A stretch of 64,000 nt of DNA from Fratercula arctica (lineage: Eukaryota; Chordata; Aves; Charadriiformes; Alcidae). The stretch is from positions 151,434,447-151,498,446 of the forward strand of contig CANTUZ010000001.1 of NCBI GenBank assembly GCA_947846985.1, in the 5' to 3' direction. Within the stretch, counting starts at the first letter, position 1. The number at the start of each line of letters is the position of its first letter. Made by a program: the position numbers and the translations under genes. Below the pieces are notes generated by a model. It saw only the letters and a list, made by a program, of their open reading frames with translations, had not been told where the DNA came from and did no database searches. Shown here piece by piece: positions 1 through 10,727 of the stretch.

Positions 1-2338
1 CAAAGGAAGGACTGTAGTTTGTAGCAAAATGTTCTGCTCACTGACTCAGAGAGGACACTGAAACCTCCATGGACTGCCAGAAGGTTTGTGTGGGAGATAC
101 AGAACACGAGTCCTCAGCTATATCATTGGCGAGACTTCCCAAAATCTTTCAAAAGCCTCCTGCTTCCAAAGAGCCGGCTATATCCAAAATGACTGGCACA
201 GAATTTGCAGCACAAAATAACCGGGGCAGAAGAAAAATAACCTTGACTTCCCACTGTGAAAGCACGTTTCACCTTGCGAAGATTTCTACAGAGAAACGCT
301 GGCAGTCATATTCCACATTCCTTTCCCCAATGCACTACACCCTGACGGGCCAGCGGCCAAGGCTGGCAGCTCCCAAGTCCATTTGGAAAGAGATTTTTAA
401 CCCTTGATTATTTCATTTTCCAATAGAGTTACAGGAGATGGAGCACATGCAACCCATAGCGTGAGGGCAGCTAGATGGCACCCGTTACAGAGGGCAGTCC
501 CACACTGGCTGCTGTGAGAGGAAACAGGCAGGAATCCCCATCCTGGGGCTGCCCCCTGTCCTGGCACCAGGAAAAGAAGAACGTTTCATAAAAAGAGTGT
601 GGAAGAACCCTTAAGAAAGGAAGGCAGCTCCTACAAGCTTACGGATATCCGTACGTATTTTACACTCCACCTGGCACATGGTGGAGTGTCTGGAATAGGT
701 AGCCTCCAAAGAGACATTACTTTTGTCGGTAAGGCGAGAGTGGGATCTCACTGCACATAAGGCATCCCCCACCCTTTCCCTTTCCCCAGATCTGTGAGGT
801 GCAGCAGTAAGCTAGAGAGAGACAAAGCTCCCAAGAGCTGCTTAGTGCTTTGAAGGCTCAGCCACTTATTTTCTTTTCTCCTAAAGCTGTTGCGTGATCA
901 AAGGAGGCAGATGGAGAGCAATCGCTCTGCAGTGACATGTGAACGGAACAAAAAACCTGATAAGACTCGGCCATCTTCCTATGATTTTTCTGATATACGT
1001 GCTGAGCAGAAAACTGTAGGGTAGCAGGGCCAGCCATTTAGCACGACAGACCAGCACAGTCACTCACCAGTTGGAAGCAGCTGCCACTTCTTGCAAGCAT
1101 GTCACAGAGCAAACACAACCACATTTGCCCAGGCAAAGATTATTTAACATGAAAATTGCAAAGGGAAGGAACAAGAGAGTAGACCCCCCCAAAAATATAT
1201 TTTTTTCCTATTGATATTAAAACCAAGTCTGAAAAGGTTGAAATCAGCCCCTCAGGTGTGAAATACCCAAGTCCATCATGGTTCCCGTCTGCTTAATCCT
1301 GAGACATTACAGCTACCCTCAGAGGTGCCTTTAGTGCTGCACGTCCAACTCACCCCTAGTACAGCAGAATCTCCACATTCCCTACCAACGTCTGGGCATG
1401 GCCAGAGGAGACGCAGCCGCCTATGACTCTAGTCACGCAGAAGTGTCCCAGAGGCAAGCACATGAGCAGGATTTTGACCTTTCCAGTCAAAAATAAAGGT
1501 AACGTGAGCTGGGGAAAAGAAGAGGTCATCGAAGAGTAAGGAAGGTCTGAAAAGGACAGAGCAAAAAAAGGGAAGGAAAAGCAAAGAACATTCAAGATTA
1601 TTTTAAATTGAATTTAAGTAAAATTAGGTTCCATTTCCTTCCTGACATTAGCTGCCAGCAAGCTCACTTTTTTCATAGCTTTGACATGAATTTACTGCTC
1701 CCACGTGCTGTGGAGATAAGGACACTAGTACAATAGCGGCAAAACCACAGGAGAAAACAACTCGCAACTGCTCTCATCTCCTATTAAAACAAGCACATCC
1801 ACACCAGTTTTTCCATTCTGATCAAGAAAAAAACCCACCTGGTCGTGGGAAAAGGGCTGAAGCCATGGACAGGAGAGGGAAGACAGCTATTCACTTTGTG
1901 GCCTACAGCAACCATCGATGTGGCATTGTTTCCATCCATTTGGAAGGAAAACCTCAGGCATGGCTAAATAGCAGGGAGAGGTGTCATTGCACGACTTAGG
2001 GCTCGTGTCTCACTTTGCAAAGACTCAAGATTTGCAAAGAGAAAGGTGTGCCCCACCAGCCGGTGTGGTGACCCCTGCAGATGGATGACATAAATATTGG
2101 GAGCAGTGAGCTTGGAGAAGAAATGCAGCCATCTCGCTTTTTTAAAAGTGGATACATCTAATTGTGGGTTGTAAATATTCATTACAGTGACATTCAGTAG
2201 CTAGCATTGCAAGTGCCTGAACAGAAAATAGCAATGCTTACGGAAACCATTCTGTAGGGTCCCCATTCCCAGGGGCCAGCTTAGCTTTGCTTGTCTAATT
2301 TTGCCTTCTTTCATTGCTTTGTGTGAATGTCATACAGG

Positions 2339-2355
2339 AAAAAAAAAAAAAAAAA
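2339..2355 (+). repeat. Poly-A run (A17)
   Basis: Uninterrupted run of 17 A. No recognisable retroposon body was seen immediately 5' of it, so it is listed as a simple repeat. Confidence 0.95.
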
Positions 2356-2585
2356 GGCCTAGAAAAGCAGGACTATCTATTAGATCCTAATTAGCCAAGC
2401 AGAAATCACTCATGTCTGCTGCATCAAGCTCAAGAGCTTCTTGAGCTTCTCCATACATGCAAACCTAACTGGCTCCTGCAGGTCCTAGACAGGACCTGGG
2501 TTCCTGAACGCATGTAGGAACAGGGACTGCCTTCTCTCTCTGCTTGGCCACAGGCTGAGGAAAAAGCAATAATTGAAGGTCATTA

Positions 2586-2817
2586 AGGCGGTTGGAACCG
2601 GAAAGCCATTTTTCTCATTAAAATAAAGTGCAACACTAAGAAATGAATTGCTACTGAGGCTCATGCATTAGTAGTTAGATAATTGCCGAAGCACTTGTCG
2701 TATCGGAGCACTGGATTGCCGCCGCACACACTTCGCTGAGTGGTAGGTTACACATCAAGCAGCCTCCGAGACAGGGACTAATTGAAGAGCCAGGTGTTAC
2801 CCTTTGCCAGCAAACGG
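2586..2817. promoter_or_regulatory. CpG-dense candidate conserved non-coding element
   Basis: About ten CpG dinucleotides lie within roughly 230 bp of otherwise CpG-poor, AT-rich sequence, for example around 2589, 2599, 2699, 2704, 2720-2723, 2734, 2767 and 2814. They are interleaved with ATTA/TAAT-type homeodomain core motifs. Retention of CpGs outside a CpG island is compatible with purifying selection on an enhancer. This is inference only: no open frame, splice pair or known element was recognised. Confidence 0.25.
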
Positions 2818-3342
2818 AGGCTGGCTCTAGATGAAGCAATTACATATGTAGTACTATATTACTAAAAGTAGTGCTTATTTCTTGCATGTCAAAATGCTAC
2901 AGCTTCTATGTACTTTGTATATGAATTCTGGAGCTGTGAAGTCTGAAATTGCATTCCCAAATCAGGGCTCTGTTTCTAGTGAATAAGGACAAAATAATAG
3001 AAACAAATTTCTGAATAAAGTATGTCTTTTGCTTTCTCAGATATTCACCTTCTTGTATGTGTGCATCAAGAGAATCACTGCCGCCTTAGATTCCTAAAAT
3101 CTCCTCCATGTAGGGGACGCAGGAGCATAAGCTGACTGCTTTTAAAGGGCTAAGCATAAAATTATTTCCTGAATTATAGATGTGTTTATGTTGAAACAAT
3201 TCCTTTTGTTGCAAGGCATTCCCCTGCTTAGATTCTAGAAGTCATCACGTGCTACATCAGAATGAGGAGTTTTTAAAACGAGCTGCCTGTCTTCCCCAGT
3301 CCCTGGGTAACTAGATACACATGTACTGCATATGATAGATTG

Positions 3343-3391
3343 TCTTTCTCTTTTTTTTTTTTTTAAAAAGAAGAAAAAGAAAAAAAAAAAA
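3343..3391. repeat. T-run followed by A-rich run
   Basis: T14 at 3351-3364 is followed directly by an A/G-rich tract to about 3391. The two halves are roughly complementary and could fold back. The open minus-strand frame across it, which reads as phenylalanine and lysine runs, is an artefact of this composition. Confidence 0.9.
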
Positions 3392-5806
3392 GCAGTCTGA
3401 GAAACAAGAAACTGCATCTGAGACTGGAATGTGGCACCTTATAAATAAGGTAGGAGACAAGATGTACTCTAATGGCTGAATACAGTAAGGTTATTCAGCT
3501 CTAACCCTGCCTAATCACTGAAGTCAAATGTAATGAATTTACTGGTGTGATCAAGGCCTGAGGGAGGAAATTTTCCCCTTTTGCAGGAACGGCACCATAC
3601 GTGGCCAGGAAATCCTTTGGCCAAGGCCGGGGTCATTGCTCCAGTGCACATGTACAGAGGACGAGAGAATGCCACTGTGGGCATCACCATGGGCAGCCGT
3701 GCTGGAAACATGCTGGGGAGGGAAAGGAAGGCCCCTGAGCTCTGGTACCTACGGAGGATCTCAGGTAGGCAGTCTGGAGAAACGTGGTGCCATGGCACAA
3801 CTTGGAGTACACTTAGCCATGGTCACTGCCTTGACTGCTGGGTAATCCATCCCTCCCCAAGCCTGATTTTAAATCGAAGTGAGAAATTGCCCAAGTACTT
3901 GGCCTACTTTTGGGCAGTCCAAGCCAAGTGCCGAGCCGGTCATTCTGTACCAGTAACTCCTCAGCAAAGGCTGAGACATTCTGACCCATCTACACATTCT
4001 GTCCACCACAGGCGCCGGGTGCAGGGCTGGGTGAGGCATTTCCACTGTGCGGCCACAAGCTGCATCCTGCCCTTCCAAAGGGAGTTAAAGCACTGAAGCT
4101 TTAGACACATCCTCCACATAAAATTCTGGTCTTCATCGATATGCTAGCAAGTCACTTTTAGAACATTACTGAGTCGCCATTGCAGTCAACAGATTTTGGC
4201 AGGCAGCTCATGGGATTTTAAAGCTGTAGCTATCCATTACTAAGAAAAATAGTTGCCTACATTGTTGTTAAGAAAGCAAAATGAAAAGATGAGTACCATA
4301 GTGAACCCTGTAACACTGCGTCCTGTAGTTTCACAGGTGTCCACAAAGGCACAGGTTTATGATAAGCTGTTTCCAGGACTGCTGAAATGACTGAAGATGC
4401 TCTCGTTTGATGCTTTAGATTAATTAGGAAGAGAATAACCCAGTGTGACTTTTACTCAGATTCAGTGAGGAAAATAAAAGGGAGGAAATAATGTCTGAGG
4501 CGTAGAAAAGAATAGGTGTAACAGCAATAGAAATGTTACTTTCAGATCTTATACAAAAGCTTAAACACCATTCTTATAAAATACATCTCCATGGATGTTA
4601 GTCTGGTGCAAAAGAAGCAAAAAGTGAGGGAAAGAAAATATCAGGCCTCAAATGGACCAGCATGAGGAACTGCTTCCTTCTTGGAGTACATGGAGTCCAA
4701 GGACAGAGTTGTCCTTGGAGTGTTTTCAAGGCATCCAAATTCCCAGCACGTCCATACATTTCTTGATTAAATCCCCAGCAAGCTTAAGGCTACCAGCGTA
4801 CCTTGCCCATTTCATAGCTTTTGCCCAGAGTCAGATCATCTCAACGTGCTTTTGATATACTGGAAGGGTCAACACATAAGCATACCCCACAGGAGGCATC
4901 TGGGATGGCTGAAAGGAAAATAGCCACCTTCTAGGTGAGGCTGTGTGTTAGTGATTTTCACTACCGTACGTGTCACTGTCACAGCAAAGACAAAGACAAA
5001 AATGAGCAAGAGAGGCCATTAAATGCTACTCAAACAAACCTCCCACGGCCACACCACCAGAAAAACCATGCGCCCCACCTATTCATTGACAACTGCGCCA
5101 GCTCTGCAAATATCACGGGGAAGATCAATGGCAACAAAACAGCAATTTTGTTCTATTTTCTTTATGACTATGGTGCTTCTATATGACAGTCTTCATGCAG
5201 ACGGGGCCATCTCATGTAGTCCGAATCCAGGCTACGGCACCATGAGTTGAGTCTGAGCAATTCTACTGCTGCTGGGGAAAAGCAAAGGTGACAGGGGTCA
5301 GTTAAAACCTCTACAGGCATCTGAAAGTGCTAAAACACAGACAAGTCATTACGTGAAATGGTGAAAGAGCCACTGGAGTCTGAGGCCCATTTTGTAATGG
5401 GCAAAAATTGCCTTGAACTCCTGCCTTACATGAGTCACTCAGCCTCACACCTCACAATATTGAAAGATGCTACAATTAGTGAGAAACGTATGACATTATC
5501 ATGTCTTGGATAACACATAAAGATATCTCTAGCATTGAAACATGAAATAATAAAAGTAACTGATGCTATTAAATAACAAAAGTAAGTTTATTTTATCAAC
5601 ATTATAAATATTTTCTTTCCCTCCATTTAAGTCCAAAATGAGATAGTAAAACCAGTACAATGGAAAAATTCAGGAGCTCCTCAGTTCTGCTAAAAAGGAT
5701 CCCCTTTAACAAAAAATTAAATGGAAAATGACATTTTGTCAGTCCAGCAACCCCAGTAGCTGAGCATCCCTAGGTACTTTGTCATTCAAATAGCACAGCT
5801 CTAAAA

Positions 5807-5896
5807 GTGTGTGCGCGTATGTGTGTGTGAGTCTATATATATGCATACAAATATTTATAAATATACATATATATAGTAATATACACACATAAATAG
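5807..5896. repeat. TG/TA-rich microsatellite region
   Basis: Alternating purine-pyrimidine sequence: a GTGTGCGCGTATGTGTGTG-like segment is followed by TATATA and ATACACACA blocks. It is degenerate and compound. Confidence 0.9.
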
Positions 5897-7385
5897 ACAC
5901 AGCCACAGAACAGACACTTTTAGTAAATCAAAATGTTTATATGTAATTTAAGTGGGTTCCTAGCTGCACACTGAAATGTGGGCCCTGCACAGTGCAGGCA
6001 CAATGATGCTGTACTAAGCTAGATCCCAAGTGCTCAAGAGATTCAATACGCACGTGTCAACTTTAACTGCTGCAGAGTCTGTCTGCTTCTGGTGGCTGGC
6101 CAAAATCAAGAATCCCATAGCACTTGAAGAGGGGTAAGGAATAATCCTGCAGCATCCTGGCCCCAAACTCCTTCCCTCAGTGAACCAGCTTCTGATATCC
6201 CTGACCGTGTGTGAGCCATTGCAAAAACCAATGTATATACTCTGTTATCTACAAATACAATACATAGCCAGTAGCTAATGCATTGTGTGTGCAGTGCTTT
6301 GGGAGACCTTGAATATTAAAGGCACTACATACAGCCAGCTCCTGTCCTGTCTCCAGTGCTGGGGTTTATTTTCATCCTACAGTAACTGCCTCCTACTGAG
6401 CACACAGCACGGGCAGCTTTCCAGAGGAACAACAGGCTCACTCTGATCATAGCATCGTACTCCAGCTGCCAGGGAAAAAGGCAAGCCAAATTCTCTCGTG
6501 TGCTCTAAGCTCCTTTGAACAGTTCAAATGGCACAAAGGACCTCAGGAAATCTGCCCGTCCTGCCGAGCTACTCCAGAGCCAGCCCCTGCTGCAGCCACC
6601 CCCCTGGGTACAAAGAGTGTCTCACCAAGGGGAGGACCACTGAGGACAGAGAGGGACCAGACCCAGGTCCCTTACCATAATTCACATGTGGCCTCTGGAA
6701 GCTACCTGTAATTAGAGCAAGCCTTTGCTGCTACACCTGCTTCATGGGGCTAAAGGACCAGGGACCTGCAATGGGCTCACTGACCATCCTCTGCTCAGGC
6801 ACCAATCTGGCCTCAGCACAGGACAGAACCCAGCCCTTGGTGTCATTGATGCTTCCTCCGTTTCTCACTTCAGTAAAACAAAGCAAAAAGATAAATCTGA
6901 TATTAATACAAGTCTTGGTTTTCATCAAATATATAGAAATATTACAGCAATGTCTTTCCTCACAGCTGGGAAATGATGCAAGGCTTACCATGAAACCACA
7001 GCACGAGGATCTGCCTTGTGGAAATTTCACATACACCAAAATTATACTCTGATTTTTTATTTTAACAGTTGCCAAATTCTGTTCTAAAATATATATATGC
7101 ATACTGACCTTCGCCACGAGCCCCTGGATGATTGTCAAGGGAAGGAATTTGGCTTTCATATTTTATTTTTTAAACGAGAAAGGTAAGGACAGAAAATAAG
7201 ACAAAATACATTTCATGTCGCCATTGATCTATAGATTACAAATATATATAGTTTCCTTCCAGAGGAAGAAATACTAAAGAAATACTTTGCTCATATCAAA
7301 TGAACTTTTGAAAACAGAAAAAAAATAAAAAAATATATTTTTTCAGCTCCTCCCTCTCTGCCACAACAATCAGTCTTGTTGAAAC

Positions 7386-7404
7386 AAAAAAAAAAAAAAA
7401 AAAA
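7386..7404 (+). repeat. Poly-A run (A19)
   Basis: Uninterrupted 19-A run on the plus strand, which would be U19 in the DGKI 3' UTR if that UTR extends this far. Confidence 0.95.
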
Positions 7405-7516
7405 GAAAAGAAAACATTTGCATTAATTTAATTTCCACAGCTTCTACCAAGGAAGAAAAACTTATCTGAATAATGACCTGAGTTATTTTCGTGGTTTCCA
7501 AACCACCATCTACTAG

Positions 7517-7540
7517 AGACCTACACCTAGGTGTAGGTCT
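7517..7540. repeat. Perfect 24-bp palindrome
   Basis: The left arm AGACCTACACCT is followed immediately by its exact reverse complement with no spacer. The flanking bases 7516 (g) and 7541 (t) no longer pair. If transcribed in the 3' UTR it could form a short stem or an RNA duplex between two molecules. As DNA it resembles a dimeric binding site. No function is claimed. Confidence 0.95.
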
Positions 7541-8750
7541 TTCGAAACAGACAAAGCAAAATTCAAAAATATATTGCAAGAATTACGCCAAAAGTGGGCT
7601 GTCAGCATCTTCATGGGAACCGGTCAAAGTGGAAGTGGAAGCTCTGCTGTTTCTGGGAGCTGAGTTGTCTGTAGTGATTGAAAACCTAAAGATGAACATT
7701 TTGTGTATGCCTGTGTGCGTGTGTGTTTGCTTTCTCTCCTTTTGTGGTTATAATCTTTGAGGTAAGACAGAGAACAGACAAGTACAGAAGACACGGCTGG
7801 CCTTTACAGCAGCTAGAGCAACTTTACATTTCCGAGCTTACAGTGAGTAATGAGGCAAAGAGCTGCTGTTTGTCCTTCTCCAGTGGGACAGCCTCTCTGA
7901 AACTTTGTTCCTTTGGGGAATCGGACAGTTTACAGGTTCAGCCAAAGAAGGTTTTCCTATTCCCAACGTGACTGGGGTGGTGCTCATTTGGTTGTTGATG
8001 GCAGCAAGCCTAGGCTGACTGCTGATGTTCTCGGTCTCCTTCCTACCTGTGGCCGTAATGCAAAGGGGACTGGGTCCGTAAGTCAGTCCATCAGAACCCC
8101 CTTCCTCTTGCCTGGATCTCTCCCCAGTGTAAAACCCATCTTTTCAAAAGTGAAAAATAGGTATTAACTTTTAGACAGGCCTGAAACCTAAGCAGAACTG
8201 GGTTAGTCATTATACACGCAATGGTGGTATAAGAAACCTTACTGGTAACTTTCTGCTCTGCCATGCAACGTGGTGTATCCCATATAACTCCTTTCCATTC
8301 AAATGACTGTCTCACTCACAAGGATATTGGAGCTGTATACCCCTCAATAATGAGGAAGTTAGGTTTTGTTACTGCTGTAAATCTCACTGTGCCCCACACC
8401 CTGGGAAAAAAAAAAGAGAATAGATGGAGTCCCCTCCAAAACTGAGAAAACTCCTTGGTGACTGAGCACTGAGGACGCAGCTTCCAAGAGGATGGACGGC
8501 AAGGGAGCGCAGCCAGTAAAAACACTGGGGTTTTTCCTAAGGGCATCCAGAGCTCCTAAAATATTTTTGCTACTGCCTGACCATTTGTGAAGACTTAACA
8601 CAGAGATAACAGGTACTATTTAACTGATGACAAGTGAGGGGAATGGGAGAATAAAAGGAATGCAGGAAACTGTAGAGATGGAGGAGGGCCTGATTGGGTG
8701 TCTCAATGTCCCAGTTAGTTTGGTTCCCCCACATCCTCTTTTCTCTTTCC

Positions 8751-8767
8751 TTTTTTTTTTTTTTTTT
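8751..8767 (+). repeat. Poly-T run (T17)
   Basis: Uninterrupted 17-T run. No recognisable retroposon is attached to it. Confidence 0.95.
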
Positions 8768-9078
8768 AAATAAATTGTACAGATGAACATGGGAGAAGTT
8801 CATGCTACTTGCTGGAAGCAATAAAGGTAAATTTCTGTGGCCCATGGATTCCACAGACCTTTGAATGTGTCCCGCCTTATCCATCATGGGCTAACTTATG
8901 GAACTTAACCGTTCCGTGGCAAGACTCAGTAGCCCTTAGAAACTGGTGGCATGTCCTCAGGTATTTTCCACGAGAGTGAGAGACACTTTGATTCCATCAG
9001 CTTCTTCCTCACACGATGCCCGAGTGCCTCAGGTGCAGCCTTGCGATTTCCAAGGATCCTCTTTGACGTTTTCAGACA

Positions 9079-9195
9079 TCAGACTGCTGTCTCCAGATCC
9101 TCATGGGAAACCATTTGGTAGTTTTGTCGACTCTCCAAGTAAGAGGCCAGATCCGGGTCACCAGCTTGCTGAGCCCTGTCACGAGGGGTCTTACC
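9079..9195 (-). CDS. DGKI: DGKI terminal coding exon: last ankyrin helices and PDZ ligand
   Basis: This exon encodes the end of diacylglycerol kinase iota, which phosphorylates diacylglycerol to phosphatidic acid. The frame reads [20 protein letters not shown], then [18 protein letters not shown] and TGA (TCA at 9079-9081 on the plus strand). The acceptor is TTATAG at 9197-9196 and the exon starts in phase 0; 117 nt gives 38 residues plus stop. [12 protein letters not shown] is the final ankyrin-repeat turn. The terminal ETAV is a class I PDZ-binding motif, which in type IV DGKs binds syntrophin and PSD-95-type scaffolds. From memory, the mammalian DGKI tail ends HEDLETAV while the paralogue DGKZ ends DQETAV, so I call iota and not zeta. 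The large introns fit this too. Confidence 0.95.
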   Translation of the reverse strand, partial: GKTPRDRAQQAGDPDLASYLESRQNYQMVSHEDLETAV

Positions 9196-10627
9196 CTATA
9201 ATAAAGAAACATGAAGAGAAAGTCTTGTGCTAACATATTTAGAACAGATGAAAGCATGACCTACAGAAATTACAACAGGAAGGATAAAAGCAAATTTAGA
9301 GAATTTACGTATTTGTTGTACAAGTTGCTGTTAAGTGAAGTTTTTCTGTCAGTCATGAGATTCTGAAGATTTTCAAAGTCCTTGTGTGGTTTAGGACAAA
9401 TCATGCAGTTCTTCAAGGACATGCTATTTGATACACCACACAGAAGGGCTCACATGCTGGACGGAACTGATTTTTCATTCTGGGGCTACAGTCCCTATGT
9501 GAATGAATATGATGCACAGTACTGTAGCTAACACTTGAAAAGTGCACTTCATAGACTACGCACTTTTCTAGGGATGTGCAGAGAGAGATGCCCAGCATTT
9601 GAGATGAGTTCAACGTGTCTCATTCTGTCTCAAGTACAAATCATTTTTCAGTGCATCAATTTGCTACTCTGTTATCTGAGCTAATTTATGAGTACTGTGA
9701 AATTGGACCACAAGTCTTGATCCTAAACTATGAAAAAATACTGGAAACACGTTAATGTATCTCCACAAAACCACTCCTGCTTCTTGGATTTCTGGGCAGA
9801 TGAAGATTAACAAGTCAGAAGTCACTTGTCTGGATTTCAGCTATTATAGAAATTATCTTTTGCAATGTACAGTACTCTCATCTGAAAAAGAGATGATCTC
9901 TCTCGCCCTTATAGGTTACCCCATATAGCATAACATGGTAGGAATTGTTTTTAATTGTCTTGCTGCAGCAAAGGTGCTTCTGACACTGGAACCCAAAGAT
10001 CCAACCACCTCTCAGCTGCTGACCACAGGATGCTTATGTTCAGAAATGCCAGAGGGGCAGCTTCAGGACCACATTCCCAAGTGATCAGATGGTTGTATTG
10101 ACAGAATATTCCTAGGGTTTGATTTTGCGTAGGCTTCTTTCTCAGCCAAGCGTACACTGAGAGAGGGTTGTGGTTAGTGTCACATCAGTGAGCAGAGGGG
10201 CAAGCAAGGGCAAAAGAAAATGGTTAGCCATCCTCACAAAGCAAGTCAGCCACAATAATAAAGCCTCACAGACGCTATGTAATCGCAAACCAAGGCTCCC
10301 CCAGGTGGTCCTTGCCCACAGGCCTCTCTTTTGACCACACAGGAGGAGGATGCTGCTGTGCCATGGAGATGCTTCATTCACTCCCAACACACCGAATAGT
10401 TTGAGGCCAGGCTCCCACTATGGTGAAGATGACCTGCGTTGGGGACTGAACTGAAGTCTCTTGTACTTGTTTAAATCAATATAGTTTTCTAAATAAAAAT
10501 AGCTTGTTTAAAAAGAACTGCTTTTGGCACACATGAGGAAGCCTCAATCATGCACACAGCAGGGACGGATGCTGATCGGTCTCACTTGGCTGCAGTATTT
10601 TATAACTGGTTGACGGGGCTGGGTTAC
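9196..10627 (-). other. DGKI: DGKI intron (1.4 kb)
   Basis: This is the intron between the last two coding exons: donor GTAACC at 10627, acceptor TATAG at 9197-9196, phase 0. No repeat family or other gene was recognised inside. The short open frames on either strand have no resemblance to known families. Confidence 0.85.
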
Positions 10628-10727
10628 CTTGGAGTCCGTCTTTCTCAGAGAGGCTCCCGCATCCACCAGGAGCTGGCAGACGGCACGATGGCGCTGGCAG
10701 GCTGCCTTATGTAATGCTGTCTCACCC
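10628..10727 (-). CDS. DGKI: DGKI penultimate coding exon: ankyrin repeat
   Basis: The 100-nt exon supplies one base of a split Thr codon plus 33 codons: GETALHKAACQRHRAV, then CQLLVDAGASLRKTDSK. It carries the canonical ankyrin signature G-x-TALHxAA followed by the second helix and the loop DAGASL. Acceptor TCTAG sits at 10729-10728 and donor AAG|GTAACC at 10628/10627. Joined to 9079-9195 it gives TDSKGKTPRD, continuous with family sequence. The paralogue DGKZ, as I remember it, has GETCLHQAA and KTDQQG here; the TALHKAA and KTDSKG residues therefore favour DGKI. Confidence 0.95.

Larger units (their letters stand above)
1..7161. other. Intergenic / downstream flank of DGKI
   Basis: No coding exon could be supported on either strand. 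The open frames here are short, lack family resemblance and have no matching splice context. The stretch holds poly-A/T runs (2339-2355, 3343-3391), a TG/TA microsatellite (5807-5896) and a CpG-dense patch at 2586-2817, described separately. The part nearest 7 kb could still be 3' UTR if a more distal poly(A) site is used; minus-strand AATAAA motifs also occur around 7056, 6365 and 5587. In mammals the gene downstream of DGKI is PTN, but nothing of PTN is visible here. Confidence 0.6.
7162..9078 (-). other. DGKI: Probable DGKI 3' untranslated region
   Basis: This is the sequence directly after the minus-strand stop codon. The first canonical AATAAA on the transcript strand is at 7167-7162 (plus-strand TTTATT), about 1.9 kb past the stop; an ATTAAA variant lies at 7432-7427. 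No coding frame could be supported inside. It contains the 24-bp palindrome at 7517-7540, an A19 run (plus strand) at 7386-7404 and a T17 run at 8751-8767. The 3' end is inferred from motifs only; transcript data would fix it. Confidence 0.35.

Noticed and set aside
3581..4096. 171-codon plus-strand frame
   Set aside because: No known domain, no splice context and no codon or repeat signature; a chance frame in a slightly GC-richer stretch.
8946..9233. 95-codon plus-strand open frame over the last DGKI exon
   Set aside because: It is the antisense shadow of the minus-strand exon at 9079-9195, whose reading matches DGKI.
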